Numbered from the stretch's first letter, positions 1 through 9,145 are shown. The stretch is 64,000 nt of DNA from HGM11416 sp034104345 (GCA_034104345.1 JAXEDY010000030.1:1-64000); one strand, 5' to 3'. The notes: generated by a model not told the origin, from the sequence alone. Numbers and translations: made by a program.

Positions 1-633
1 ACGATTCAGCGCGTGGCACGAAACAGAAAAATGGACAATTTTTCCTGTGCGACCTATCGCAAGAAAAAGAAAGGCTTGTGTAGTTGCCATCGAATTTTGG
101 TATCCGACCTTGAAACGATAGTTAAAGAAGATTTGCAAAAAGTATGCGAATACGTTTTTCTTCACGAAAAGGAATTTACGGACGAATATTTGTCCGGTTC
201 TAAAAAAGAAACGGCGAAGTTTCAGTCTAAAACGAAAGCCGAATTAAAACGACTTTCCGAAAGACAGGAAGAAATCGGCAAAATTATCCGTAAACTTTAC
301 GAAGATAACGTAAACGGCAGAATCACCGACGAACGATTTGACTTCCTTGCAAAATCCTACGAGGACGAAGGTAACGACCTGAAAACGAAAATCAATGAGC
401 TCAAAAACGCTCTTGCTTCATCGGTTCAGGACGAAGAAAAACTCTCAAAGTTTCTGAAAGTCGTAAAGAGTTACACGAAAATCGAAGAGTTGACGCCCGA
501 AATTCTCAACAGTTTCATCGAAAAGATTTATATCGGCGAAACCGAGAAATACAACGGCAGAAAAATGCAGGAAGTAGAAATCATCTATAAGTTCGTAGGC
601 GCAATCAATTTACCGCAGTATAATTTATATTAA
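1..633 (+). CDS. Large serine recombinase, C-terminal part (cut by window edge)
   Basis: Only the last 210 or so residues are inside the window; the frame is open to base 1, so the catalytic N-terminal resolvase domain lies to the left. The visible part starts in the recombinase zinc-ribbon region (NFSCATY then GLCSCH), continues through a long charged coiled-coil stretch (roughly residues 60-150) and ends in the DUF4368-type tail (FIEKIYIGETEKYNGR ... IEIIYKFVG-like). This order matches TndX/TnpX-type large serine integrases of Clostridia, which excise and insert integrative elements. The gene ends 200 bp from the 3' end of ssrA and faces it, so it probably marks the edge of an integrated element. 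A GTG at 13 is not the true start. Family assignment is firm; whether the integrase is active cannot be seen. Confidence 0.85.
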   Translation, partial: TIQRVARNRKMDNFSCATYRKKKKGLCSCHRILVSDLETIVKEDLQKVCEYVFLHEKEFTDEYLSGSKKETAKFQSKTKAELKRLSERQEEIGKIIRKLYEDNVNGRITDERFDFLAKSYEDEGNDLKTKINELKNALASSVQDEEKLSKFLKVVKSYTKIEELTPEILNSFIEKIYIGETEKYNGRKMQEVEIIYKFVGAINLPQYNLY

Positions 634-764
634 AGCACGCGGGACTGTAAAACGGGTAGGCAGTTAAAACCTACCTACCCGAAAATTCCCCACGAATAAT
701 TAACTAAATGCAGCTGTTAAATTCAAAGATTTTGTCCGATGACAAAAACACAAGATATAGTAAC

Positions 765-802
765 AAAAAAAGCACAAGATACGTGGGTAACTTGTGCTTT
801 TT
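765..802 (-). terminator. Intrinsic terminator of ssrA
   Basis: The stem AGCACAAG/CTTGTGCT is flanked by A and T runs, so on the minus strand a hairpin is followed by a U tract about 30 nt past the tmRNA CCA end. The symmetric tails could also stop plus-strand transcription coming from the recombinase. Confidence 0.8.
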
Positions 803-832
803 GTCTGTTGTAGCTTTTTCGTACAACAAAGA

Positions 833-1189
833 TGGTGGAGATGGGCGGAGTCGAACCGCCGTGTTGCCTGCAAGCCCAAAAGCCTTCTACATACTTATTT
901 TGCCTTTATCTTAACGCGTTGCAGCCGACAAACGGGCAACAGCGCGGGCAAACCGCTAAAATACATTTTTAAAGCCACGGTTAAAACCTTAAAAGCGTTC
1001 ACCGCATAAAATGATGCCCCGCTTTGCCGCTGCGGTTACGGCAAAGGGAACAACCGCTTTAATTAAGCGGCAAATGCGTAATTGTTATTATCAGCATTTA
1101 ATTTTAAATTTTCCGTTTTTTAACGCAGCCACGGTCTGCGGTATGCTTATGCTTTCCAACTCGCAAACAGTCGAAACCGATACACCCCC
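833..1189 (-). ncRNA. ssrA: tmRNA (transfer-messenger RNA)
   Basis: About 357 nt. The minus-strand 5' end begins GGGGGUG and pairs over 7 bp (two G-U) with CAUCUCC just before the 3' ACCA. The 5' part carries the conserved tmRNA sequence CGGTTTCGACT, and the 3' part has a T-arm with GGTTCGACTCC. The tag reading frame is at 1063-1095: resume codon GCT, then a peptide that reads ADNNNYAFAA followed by TAA, a typical SsrA degradation tag with a hydrophobic AFAA end. tmRNA frees stalled ribosomes together with SmpB, whose gene lies 93 bp upstream on the same strand. The 3' end is encoded with CCA. Confidence 0.95.
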
Positions 1190-1281
1190 GTATTTTGTTT
1201 TTTTATTTTTATTATGCGATTTTTCACCGCCCAACGATATAAACGGTGAAAACCGGTCTGATAAATTTTTGCAAACTTAGT

Positions 1282-1728
1282 TTAATAGTCTTTAAGTTCG
1301 CGTTCTGCGGCGCGCATTGCGTCTTTTTCTTTTAAAACCTGCTTTTTATCGAACGTGTGCTTGCCTTTGCAAACCCCGAGTTCCATTTTTATAAGCGACT
1401 GTTTAAAATAAAGTTTAAGCGGAACGAGAGTAAAACCCTTTTCGGCAATTTTCGCGCGCAGTTTTCTTATTTCGCTTTTGTGAAGAAGAAGCCGCCTGTC
1501 GCGCTTGGCTTCGCGCACGTTGTACGCGCCCGACTTATCGTAAACGGAAATATGCATGTTTTTAACGAAAACGCCTTTGTCCGAAACCGAACAAAAACTG
1601 TCTTTCATATTCACGTTACCAAGCCTTATCGACTTAACTTCGCCGCCGTCGAGCGATATGCCCGCTTCAATCGAATCGGTAATAAAATATTCGTGCCGCG
1701 CTTCGCGGTTTTTGCATATTACTTTCAT
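1282..1728 (-). CDS. smpB: SsrA-binding protein SmpB
   Basis: 148 residues, the usual SmpB length. It opens with KVICKNREARHEYFI and contains the oligonucleotide-binding OB fold with GIxLxGxEVKSIR-type and DSFCSV/NMHISVY segments; the basic C-terminal tail (KKQVLKEKDAMRAAERELK) is the part that enters the mRNA channel. SmpB delivers charged tmRNA to stalled ribosomes. AAGGAG lies 5 nt before the ATG. It sits between rnr, which helps degrade non-stop mRNA, and ssrA, so the three trans-translation genes are consecutive (rnr-smpB-ssrA). Confidence 0.96.
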   Translation of the reverse strand: MKVICKNREARHEYFITDSIEAGISLDGGEVKSIRLGNVNMKDSFCSVSDKGVFVKNMHISVYDKSGAYNVREAKRDRRLLLHKSEIRKLRAKIAEKGFTLVPLKLYFKQSLIKMELGVCKGKHTFDKKQVLKEKDAMRAAERELKDY

Positions 1729-1840
1729 AATCGCTCCTTTTCTTTATTTTAGCACAACCAACTTAAAAATGTAAAGTAATTTTAATTCCGTTTGATTTTT
1801 TTGCGCCCTTTCGCTTTTATATTTATATGCCGATTTTTGC

Positions 1841-1879
1841 GTAAAAGTGCCGATAACGGGCTTATAGGCGCACTTTTAC
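1841..1879. repeat. Dispersed hairpin repeat, copy a
   Basis: Arms GTAAAAGTGC and GCACTTTTAC pair perfectly over 10 bp around a 19-nt loop, CGATAACGGGCTTATAGGC. It lies between smpB and rnr and belongs to a family of eight intergenic copies in this window. Confidence 0.8.
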
Positions 1880-1929
1880 GATAAATATTTTATATAAAGT
1901 CGCCTGCCGATTATTATAAAAACGGTTTA

Positions 1930-4128
1930 TTATTTGCAAAGCGCTTCGAACTTAAAGGTAATTTTTCCGCTTGAAATATCTGCGGCTATAAGTTTAACGA
2001 GCACCTTTTTACCGAGCGAAAATTTTAACTTTTTGCTCGACAACGTAAGCCGAGTTTCATCGTAAACGTAATCGCCGGCAGGCAGAGAATCGAGCCGCAC
2101 AAGCCCCTCGACCGCGTTTTCAAGCCGAACGAAAAAGCCGAACGAATTTACTCCGCTTATCCTTCCTTCGAAATAATCGCCCATAAATTGCGACATAAAT
2201 TCACATATATACACGTCGTCGACGGCTCGTTCGATTTTTTCCGCTTTTTTCTCTGCTTCCGACGAAATTTGAGCGGCGGTAGCACAAAATTCACGATATA
2301 AAGCGAAGTTTTCGGTTTTTCCGTCTATCACGTCTTTAAGCACGCGGTGCACGGCAAGGTCGGGATAGCGACGTATAGGTGACGTAAAATGGCAATAAAA
2401 CTGTTCGTTAAGCCCGAAATGCCCGTCGCAACGCGGCGAATAATAAGCTTTTTGCATTGCCCTCAGCGAAGCGTTTGCGGCTATCTGCCGCTTTTCCTCG
2501 TCTGAAATTTCGTTTAGCGTATCCTGAATCTGCGCGGGATAAACTTTTTCTCCGCGCCACGCGCATTTTACGCCCATCGATTTTAAAATTTCGGAAAGTG
2601 CCGACATTTTTTCGGATGACGGCTTTTCATGCACGCGGTAAACGCACGGCAGATCGAGATAATAAAGATATTCGGCAACGGCTACGTTCGCGGCTATCAT
2701 AAATTCCTCGATTAAAACTTCGCTTTCAAGCCTTTCGCGGCTTTCGACGAACAGTTCGCCGTTTTCGAAATACACTTTTGTTTCGCCCGTTTCGAAATCG
2801 ACGAACCCTTTTTGTTTGCGTTTAAAGTTAAGTTTATCTTTAAGTTCGCGCGCTGCCGCAAGGTCCGGCGCAAGGTCTTTAAGTTCGTTTTCAGCCTGCT
2901 TATCGCCGTCGAAAAGCGCCTGAACTTTTTTATAAGTTAAACGGCGGTTTGACGCGATAATCGACTTATAGAAGGACTTATCGACTAAATTGCCTCTTTC
3001 GTCATAGCAAAGTTTTGCTGTTATTGCAAGCCGCTTTTCGCCTTCGTTAAGCGAACAAAGCCCGTTAGAAAGTTTTTCGGGAAGCATGGGAATTACTCTG
3101 TCCGGAAGGTAAATGCTCGTTCCGCGCGACAGCGCGTCGCTATCGAGCGCGCCGCCCGATTCGACGTAATGAGATACGTCGGCAATGTGAACGTAAAGTT
3201 CGTAACCGCCGTTTTCGCCGAACGTTTCTTTTTTATCGCCTGCGCCGACTTTGACAATCGAAATCGCGTCGTCGAAATCGCGCGAATCGTCGCCGTCGAT
3301 AGTAAACGTATTTAAAAACGTAAAATCGGTTCTGCCATTTAAATCGTAACCCATAGGCTCGTTTCCGAAATTCTTAGCTTGTTTTAACGCCGATTGCGAA
3401 AACTTTTCGGGCGCGCCCGAACTTATCAGAATACATTCTTCGCGCACCTTATAATTGCGGCTATCGCCCAAAACTTCTAAAATTCTGGCTTGCGGCTTGG
3501 AATTTTGCGGATACGAGACTATTTTGCAATACACTTCGCATCCGTTTTTAATATCTCCCGCCTTTTTCGCTCCTCCTATAATCTGCAAATCGTCGCCGAA
3601 AGCGGCGTCGTCGGGGATAACGTAAAAATACCCTTTGCCCACGCGGCATGTTCCCGTTAAAAACCGCACCCCGCGCGACAAAACGCAAACGGGTTCGCAC
3701 GCGTCGCCTTTGCCGAAATCGGGCGGCAGGCGCTTTGCAAGAATTCTATCGCCGTTATAAATGCCTTTAATCATATCGGGCGGCAAAAACAAATCGTTCG
3801 AACATTCTTTTTTAGCGCCGCGCGCAATATTTTCGGCTTCGTCGCCACCCGCAATTTCCGGCGTTAAAAAGCCGAACCCGCGCTCGTTGCGATGAACCAC
3901 GCCTTTTATAAGCCCTGCCCTTTCGATTAAGGCATATTTTCCGCTGACAAATATAAGTTTTTCTTGTTTAATAAGGTTTTTAAGCGCCGAATTAAGCACT
4001 TCTTTCGAAAGTTTATCGTATGCCTTAAACTCGTTCTGAACAGCGCGTTCGGATAAATAAATGCTTTTGCTCTGCTCAAAAACGTTTAAAACTTCGGCGC
4101 CGAATCCGTTAAAATCTTTATTGTTCAT
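1930..4128 (-). CDS. rnr: Ribonuclease R (RNB-domain 3'-5' exoribonuclease)
   Basis: 732 residues, normal for RNase R. An N-terminal helix-turn-helix (residues about 5-60) and cold-shock domains (GVVHRNERGFGFLTPE near 75) precede the RNB catalytic domain, which has the metal-binding cluster TIDGDDSRDFDDAIS near residue 275. The C-terminal S1 domain begins EGRISGVNSFGFFV. It degrades structured RNA and takes part in tmRNA-linked mRNA decay and quality control of rRNA. It is upstream of smpB on the same strand and is separated from secG by a terminator, so it needs its own promoter, which I could not pin down. Confidence 0.95.
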   Translation of the reverse strand: MNNKDFNGFGAEVLNVFEQSKSIYLSERAVQNEFKAYDKLSKEVLNSALKNLIKQEKLIFVSGKYALIERAGLIKGVVHRNERGFGFLTPEIAGGDEAENIARGAKKECSNDLFLPPDMIKGIYNGDRILAKRLPPDFGKGDACEPVCVLSRGVRFLTGTCRVGKGYFYVIPDDAAFGDDLQIIGGAKKAGDIKNGCEVYCKIVSYPQNSKPQARILEVLGDSRNYKVREECILISSGAPEKFSQSALKQAKNFGNEPMGYDLNGRTDFTFLNTFTIDGDDSRDFDDAISIVKVGAGDKKETFGENGGYELYVHIADVSHYVESGGALDSDALSRGTSIYLPDRVIPMLPEKLSNGLCSLNEGEKRLAITAKLCYDERGNLVDKSFYKSIIASNRRLTYKKVQALFDGDKQAENELKDLAPDLAAARELKDKLNFKRKQKGFVDFETGETKVYFENGELFVESRERLESEVLIEEFMIAANVAVAEYLYYLDLPCVYRVHEKPSSEKMSALSEILKSMGVKCAWRGEKVYPAQIQDTLNEISDEEKRQIAANASLRAMQKAYYSPRCDGHFGLNEQFYCHFTSPIRRYPDLAVHRVLKDVIDGKTENFALYREFCATAAQISSEAEKKAEKIERAVDDVYICEFMSQFMGDYFEGRISGVNSFGFFVRLENAVEGLVRLDSLPAGDYVYDETRLTLSSKKLKFSLGKKVLVKLIAADISSGKITFKFEALCK

Positions 4129-4203
4129 AATAATAACCGCAATTATCTGCTTTTTAAGTAATTAAATTATTTGCTTTTTAGATCAATTATTTACTTTAAG
4201 GTC

Positions 4204-4233
4204 AAAAAAAAACGGCTTTCGTTAAGCCGTTTT
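4204..4233 (-). terminator. Intrinsic terminator of secG
   Basis: The stem AACGGCTT/AAGCCGTT has a 4-nt loop and is followed on the minus strand by a T run just past the secG stop. Confidence 0.8.
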
Positions 4234-4246
4234 AGTTTTTTTGATT

Positions 4247-4537
4247 TTACTTATAAAATCTTTCGATGATATAGTAGGCGATAAGAAGCACGGTCATAAT
4301 CGCAATGCAGATTACGGTAAGTCTTCTTAACTTACTTTCGACGGTTTTCGATTTATTTTTGCCGTAGAAAGTGTCGGAACTTCCGCCGAGAGCGGAAACG
4401 CCGTTCGAGTTGCCCGACTGAATCATAACTACTATGGTTACGAAACCCGCGCAAAGCACCGATAAAATGACGCAAACGCGGCTTAAAATCATATATACGT
4501 CGTAATTAAACAATAAATTCGCTAAAATTGCTTCCAT
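4247..4537 (-). CDS. secG: Preprotein translocase subunit SecG
   Basis: 96 residues. There are two membrane segments (about 17-40 and 71-90) joined by the SecG-type loop with VVMIQSGNSNGVSALGG and TFYGKNKSKT. SecG is the small subunit of the SecYEG channel in the cytoplasmic membrane and helps SecA-driven export. The ATG is preceded by TAGGAG. It stands as a single gene with its own promoter and terminator, between gpmI and rnr. Confidence 0.93.
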   Translation of the reverse strand: MEAILANLLFNYDVYMILSRVCVILSVLCAGFVTIVVMIQSGNSNGVSALGGSSDTFYGKNKSKTVESKLRRLTVICIAIMTVLLIAYYIIERFYK

Positions 4538-4594
4538 AACAAACTCCTACGGAAAAACCGCAAAGGTTTTATACTTTTTTAAATTTACTCAACG

Positions 4595-4623
4595 ATTATA
4601 TCATATAACCGCCAAATAAACAA
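4595..4623 (-). promoter_or_regulatory. secG promoter
   Basis: On the minus strand, -35 TTGTTT (4618-4623), a 17-bp spacer and -10 TATAAT (4595-4600), about 60 bp before the secG start; a housekeeping sigma-A-type site. Confidence 0.7.
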
Positions 4624-4743
4624 GCGTTTTTTATAAGTTTTTTTAAGTTTTTTTAAAATTCGGCACTAATTTAACCCATTCAGGCTTAAATCAACGTTTA
4701 TCTGCCTTAATTAAAGCCGCAAATTCTGCTTTTAAACTTAAAA

Positions 4744-6285
4744 TTACTTTTCGATAAGCGATTTGCCGGTCATTTCGGCGGGTATTTCTTCGCCCATAAC
4801 TTCGAGAAGCGTGGGCGCGATGTCCGCAAGAATGCCGTGACGGCGAAGTTTTACGTTCTTGAATTTTTCGCTTACCAAAATAAAAGGAACGGGATTGGTG
4901 GTGTGAGCGGTGAACGGTTCGCCGTTTTCGTCGATCATTTTATCGGCGTTGCCGTGGTCTGCGGTGATAAGTGCGCTGCCGCCCTTTGCCAAAACCGCGC
5001 TCACGATTTTATCCATGCAGCCTTCTACTGCCCGAACGGCTTTAACCGCCGCTTCGAACACGCCGGTATGCCCTACCATGTCGCAGTTTGCATAGTTTAA
5101 AATAATAACGTCGTATTTATCCGAATTTATCGCCTCCAAAACTTTGTCGGTAACTTCGTAAGCGCTCATTTCGGGTTTCAAGTCGTAGGTTGCAACCTTA
5201 GGCGAAGGCACTAAAATTCTGTCTTCTAAAGCGGTGGGTGCTTCTACGCTGCCGTTGAAAAAGAAGGTAACGTGCGCGTATTTTTCGGTTTCGGCGATTT
5301 TTAAGTGTTTATGCCCTCTGCTCGAAAGATATTCGCTCAAAGTGTTTTTATAATGCGGTTTTTTAAACGCGACTTTAACATGCGAAAAAGTAGCGTCGTA
5401 TTCGGTAAAGCAAACGTAATCGGGTGCTAAATAGCCGCTTTTGCGCTCGAAACCGCCGAATTCGGGTTCGGTAAACGCACGGGTAAGTTCGCGCGCTCTG
5501 TCGGGGCGGAAGTTGAAAAATATAATTCCGTCGCCTTTTTCGATAAGCCCCAAAGGCTTGCCGTTTTCGTAAATTTTAGTGGGCAGAACGAATTCGTCGG
5601 TAACGCCGCTTTCGTAACTTTTTTCGATAGCGAAAACGGGGCAATCGGCTTTAACGCCTTCTCCCAAAGTGAGCGCGTTATAGGCTTTTTCAACCCTGTC
5701 CCAACGGTTATCTCTGTCCATAGCGTAGTATCTGCCGGCAAGGGTTGCTATTTTGCCTACGCCGATTTTGTCGATTTCGGCTTGAAGTTCTTTTATAAAT
5801 TCAACGCCGCTGGTGGGCGAAACGTCGCGCCCGTCCATAAAGCAATGAACGTAAACTTCTTTAAGTCCGCGCTTTTTAGCCATTTCGAGCAGCGCGAACA
5901 AGTGATTTATGTGGCTGTGAACGCCGCCGTTCGACAAAAGCCCGTAAAGATGCAATTTTTTGCCGCTTTTTTTAACGTCGTCCATAACCGAAACGAATTC
6001 GGGATTTTCGAAAAATTCGCCCGTTTTTATTTCGTAAGTGATACGCGAAAGTTCCTGGCGGATAATTCTGCCCGCGCCGATGTTAAGATGCCCTACTTCA
6101 CTGTTACCCATCTGCCCGTCGGGAAGACCTACGTCTTCGCCGCTTGCGCCGAGTTGCGTATGGGGATATTTTTCCTGAAGTTTTTTAATAACGCCTGCGT
6201 TTGCCTCATAAATGGCGTTGCCTTTGGTTTCGGGATTGATTCCGTAGCCGTCCATTATAAATAAACAAACAGGTCTGGTGTCCAT
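4744..6285 (-). CDS. gpmI: 2,3-bisphosphoglycerate-independent phosphoglycerate mutase
   Basis: 513 residues, full length for the binuclear-metal iPGM of the alkaline phosphatase superfamily. The N-terminal metal site FIMDGYGI is followed by the catalytic serine motif GQMGNSEVGHLNIGAGR, by MDGRDV, and near the C-terminus by LITADHGNADKM with the metal-binding D and H. It interconverts 3- and 2-phosphoglycerate in glycolysis. It is the last gene of a pgk-tpiA-gpmI set on one strand, with an AAGGAG site before the ATG. gapA and eno, the usual partners, are not in this window. Confidence 0.97.
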   Translation of the reverse strand: MDTRPVCLFIMDGYGINPETKGNAIYEANAGVIKKLQEKYPHTQLGASGEDVGLPDGQMGNSEVGHLNIGAGRIIRQELSRITYEIKTGEFFENPEFVSVMDDVKKSGKKLHLYGLLSNGGVHSHINHLFALLEMAKKRGLKEVYVHCFMDGRDVSPTSGVEFIKELQAEIDKIGVGKIATLAGRYYAMDRDNRWDRVEKAYNALTLGEGVKADCPVFAIEKSYESGVTDEFVLPTKIYENGKPLGLIEKGDGIIFFNFRPDRARELTRAFTEPEFGGFERKSGYLAPDYVCFTEYDATFSHVKVAFKKPHYKNTLSEYLSSRGHKHLKIAETEKYAHVTFFFNGSVEAPTALEDRILVPSPKVATYDLKPEMSAYEVTDKVLEAINSDKYDVIILNYANCDMVGHTGVFEAAVKAVRAVEGCMDKIVSAVLAKGGSALITADHGNADKMIDENGEPFTAHTTNPVPFILVSEKFKNVKLRRHGILADIAPTLLEVMGEEIPAEMTGKSLIEK

Positions 6286-6350
6286 AATTAAAATCTCCTT
6301 AAATTATTTATAAAAGAAATGCTTTGTCGTTCACGAAAAATATATAAAAA

Positions 6351-7097
6351 TTATTTGTTATAGTTTACGATAGCCGCAAAATCCGCCGCTTTAAGCGACG
6401 CGCCGCCGATAAGTCCGCCGTCGATTTCGCTCATCGCCATAAGTTCTTTGCAGTTCGAAGGTTTCATCGAGCCGCCGTATTGAATTCTTACTGCTTCGGC
6501 GCATTTTTTGCAGAAGTTTTCGGCTAAAACTTTGCGGATATAACCGATGGTTTCGTTGGCTTGTTCGCTGGTAGCGGTTTTGCCGGTTCCGATAGCCCAA
6601 ACGGGTTCGTAAGCGATAACGAGTTTAGAAAGGTCGGCAATACCTTTAAGCCCTTCTGAAAGCTGGCGTTTTAAAACGTCTTCGGTTTTTCCGCTTTCGC
6701 GTTCTTCAAGCGTTTCGCCTACGCAAACGATAGGAATAAGACCCTTAGAAAGCGCGGTTATGGTGCGTTTGTTAACGGTTTCGTCGGTTTCGGCAAAATA
6801 TTGGCGGCGTTCGCTGTGCCCGATAACGACGTATTCGACGCCCAATTCTTTGAGCATGTCTGCAGAAATCTCGCCGGTGTAAGCGCCGCTTTCGGCAAAG
6901 TGAACGTTTTGCGCGCCGAGATGAACGTTGCTGCCCTTTATTGCTTCGCCTACGGCGTAAAGATCGGTTGCGGGAACGCAAACGACAACGTCGCAATCGG
7001 CGCCATTAACGAGCGGAATAAGTTCTTTAACGAGAGCCGCCCCCTCGGACGGAGTTTTATTCATTTTCCAGTTTCCTGCGATTATGGGTTTTCTCAT
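6351..7097 (-). CDS. tpiA: Triosephosphate isomerase
   Basis: 248 residues, a complete TIM barrel. It shows GNWKMNKT near the start (active-site N and K), the catalytic histidine in VIGHSERR, the catalytic glutamate in AYEPVWAIGTGKTA, and the phosphate-binding GGSMKPSN and GLIGGASL. It interconverts dihydroxyacetone phosphate and glyceraldehyde 3-phosphate. AAAGGAG precedes the ATG. It lies between pgk and gpmI with short gaps, consistent with one operon. Confidence 0.97.
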   Translation of the reverse strand: MRKPIIAGNWKMNKTPSEGAALVKELIPLVNGADCDVVVCVPATDLYAVGEAIKGSNVHLGAQNVHFAESGAYTGEISADMLKELGVEYVVIGHSERRQYFAETDETVNKRTITALSKGLIPIVCVGETLEERESGKTEDVLKRQLSEGLKGIADLSKLVIAYEPVWAIGTGKTATSEQANETIGYIRKVLAENFCKKCAEAVRIQYGGSMKPSNCKELMAMSEIDGGLIGGASLKAADFAAIVNYNK

Positions 7098-7226
7098 ATT
7101 AAATTCTCCTTTGGTAAACTTTCGTTTTTATAAATTTGTTTATTTTCGAATTTGTTTATTTTTATTTATTCATTCTTTAAAATTCCTTCCTCCGAAAAAA
7201 CGGAAGAAGGAAACTTAAAAAATCGA

Positions 7227-8543
7227 TTAGTCTTTGTCGTTAAGGCATTCGATACCGGGGAGTTTTTTGCCTTCGAACAGTTCGAGCGAAGCGCCGCCGC
7301 CGGTAGAAATGTGAGTCATTTTGTCGGCAAAGCCGAGTTGGGCGACCGCCGCCGCACTGTCGCCTCCGCCGATAATGGTGGTTGCGCCTTGGCAGTCTGC
7401 CATCGCTTTGGCGATAGCCATAGTGCCTTGTGCAAGAGTCGGGTTTTCAAACACGCCCATAGGTCCGTTCCAGATAATGGTTTTCGCGCCCTTTAACGCT
7501 TCGGCGTAAAGTTTTGCGGTTTCCGGTCCGATGTCTACCGATTCCATATCTTTATCGAATTCGCCCACCTTACGGATGCAGGTTTCGACGGGTGCGTCGA
7601 TAGGATTGGGGAATTCTTTTATCTGAACGCCGTCGACGGGGAGCAAAAGTTTTTTGCCGAGATCCTTGGCTTTCTGCATCATTTCCTTGCAATAGTCTAT
7701 CTTGCTGTCGTCTACGAGCGAAAGACCTACTTCATAGCCTTGCGCCTTTAAGAAAGTGTATGCCATACCGCCGCCGATGATAAGCGTGTCGCATTTTTCA
7801 AGCAGGTTGGAAATAACGTTGAGTTTGTCGGCAACCTTTGCGCCGCCGAGTATCGCAACGAACGGGCGAACGGGATGTTCGAGCGCCTCTGCCATAACCG
7901 AAAGTTCTTTTTCAATAAGGAATCCGCAAACAGCGGTTTTAACGAATCCGTATTCGACGATAGCCGCGGTAGTTGCATGACTTCTGTGAGCGGTTCCGAA
8001 AGCGTCGTTAACGTAAATGTCGCAATACGAAGCGAGTTTTTTGCAAAGCGCTTCGTCGCGTTTTTCTTCGCCCGCGTCGAAACGGGTGTTTTCTAAAAGT
8101 ACTACTTCGCCGTCTTTTATTTCGGAAACGAGTTTATCCGAGCAAGGACCGACGAAATCGTCGCTCATTTTAACTTCTTGCCCTAAAAGTTCGCCAAGGC
8201 GTTTGGCAACGGGTTTAAGCGAAAGTTTGGTTAAATCTTTTGCGGCTTTTGCCATCATTTCGTCTTTGGCGGCGGCGCGTTCGCTTTCGGGAAGCGCTTC
8301 GAGTTTGGCTTTTTCTTTTTTGTTAAGCCCCCAACCCGGAGTTAAAACGTTGTGCGGCTTGCCGAGATGCGAGCATAAAATAACTTTCGCACCGTGTTCG
8401 ATAAGATATTTTATCGTGGGAAGCGCACCGACGATACGGTTTTCGTCGGTTATAACGCCGTCTTTCATAGGAACGTTGAAATCAACCCTTACAAGGCACC
8501 TTTTGCCTTTTACGTCTACGTCTTTTATCGACTTTTTATTCAT
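7227..8543 (-). CDS. pgk: Phosphoglycerate kinase
   Basis: 438 residues from the ATG at 8543. The frame runs 18 codons further upstream, but AGGAG sits just before this ATG and the protein then begins MNKKSIKDVDVKGKR, as the family does. Motifs include RVDFNVPM, LCSHLGKP, the ATP-binding GGAKVADK and the C-terminal GGGDSAAAV. It makes ATP from 1,3-bisphosphoglycerate. First gene of the pgk-tpiA-gpmI operon, with a good promoter directly upstream. An insertion between SHLGKP and the helix before RLGELLGQEV (residues about 70-100) is somewhat longer than in many relatives. Confidence 0.97.
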   Translation of the reverse strand: MNKKSIKDVDVKGKRCLVRVDFNVPMKDGVITDENRIVGALPTIKYLIEHGAKVILCSHLGKPHNVLTPGWGLNKKEKAKLEALPESERAAAKDEMMAKAAKDLTKLSLKPVAKRLGELLGQEVKMSDDFVGPCSDKLVSEIKDGEVVLLENTRFDAGEEKRDEALCKKLASYCDIYVNDAFGTAHRSHATTAAIVEYGFVKTAVCGFLIEKELSVMAEALEHPVRPFVAILGGAKVADKLNVISNLLEKCDTLIIGGGMAYTFLKAQGYEVGLSLVDDSKIDYCKEMMQKAKDLGKKLLLPVDGVQIKEFPNPIDAPVETCIRKVGEFDKDMESVDIGPETAKLYAEALKGAKTIIWNGPMGVFENPTLAQGTMAIAKAMADCQGATTIIGGGDSAAAVAQLGFADKMTHISTGGGASLELFEGKKLPGIECLNDKD

Positions 8544-8578
8544 GGTAAAAACTCCTTTGAATTTGTTTTCCGAAACAC

Positions 8579-8607
8579 ATGATACACTTACAAGCAAAAA
8601 AAGTCAA
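8579..8607 (-). promoter_or_regulatory. pgk operon promoter
   Basis: On the minus strand, -35 TTGACT (8602-8607), 17-bp spacer and -10 TATCAT (8579-8584), about 36 bp before the pgk start codon. Confidence 0.75.
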
Positions 8608-8666
8608 TCGATTTTTTCGCTATTTAAGCGTTTTAAAGTTATTTAAGACTAAATTTTAAGGTAATT

Positions 8667-8903
8667 TTAAACCGAAACTTTAAGTTTGAACGAACTGCCG
8701 AAAACGTCGGTTACGGTAATTTCGTTTTCGCCCGTTATTTCGGCACAAGCTTCTTCGTTTAAAACGGGTAAAAGCCACAACATAAAATCCTGCGCGCTCG
8801 CTTTGTTTTTCGGATTTTTTTCGGCGGCTTCGCTGTTTTTGCTGTTGTTGTTGTTTCTTACGTTATTTTTTGTTTTTTTGTTTTTTACGTCCTTTTCGTT
8901 CAT
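8667..8903 (-). CDS. Small hypothetical protein with Asn/Lys-rich N-terminus
   Basis: 78 residues. The first 35 are almost only K, N, E and S (low complexity, probably disordered); the remaining 40 (AQDFMLWLLPVLNEEA then TVTDVFGSSFKLKV) look like a short folded helix-strand unit. GGAG is 10 nt before the ATG, a long but workable spacing. It lies upstream of pgk on the same strand. I do not recognise a family; translation is likely but not certain. Confidence 0.55.
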   Translation of the reverse strand: MNEKDVKNKKTKNNVRNNNNSKNSEAAEKNPKNKASAQDFMLWLLPVLNEEACAEITGENEITVTDVFGSSFKLKVSV

Positions 8904-9110
8904 TTATATAATTCTCCGCATTGTTAATCGTTATTTATTATCGTCGTTGTCATTTTTTGTTTTACGGCGTTTTGCGCCGCCCGAACGTTATGTGCGGCAA
9001 ACGATATTCGCCATACCTAATTATACGGACGATATTATTATAAACAACGGTTTTATGACTTAAAACGCAAATAATTATGTGTTTTTTTGCATAAAAAAGT
9101 CGAAAAATAA

Positions 9111-9145
9111 AAAAACGCGTCGAAAAATATCGAAAACGCGTTTTT
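9111..9145 (-). terminator. Hairpin terminator beyond nfo
   Basis: AAAAACGCG pairs with CGCGTTTTT across a 17-nt loop. It lies directly beside the left end of the 283-bp element, so the element may have inserted between nfo and this terminator. The symmetric tails allow use in either direction. Confidence 0.65.

Noticed and set aside
1221..1252. Terminator between smpB and ssrA (TTTTCACCG/CGGTGAAAA)
   Set aside because: The 9-bp stem exists but no U run follows on the minus strand, so termination is not supported.
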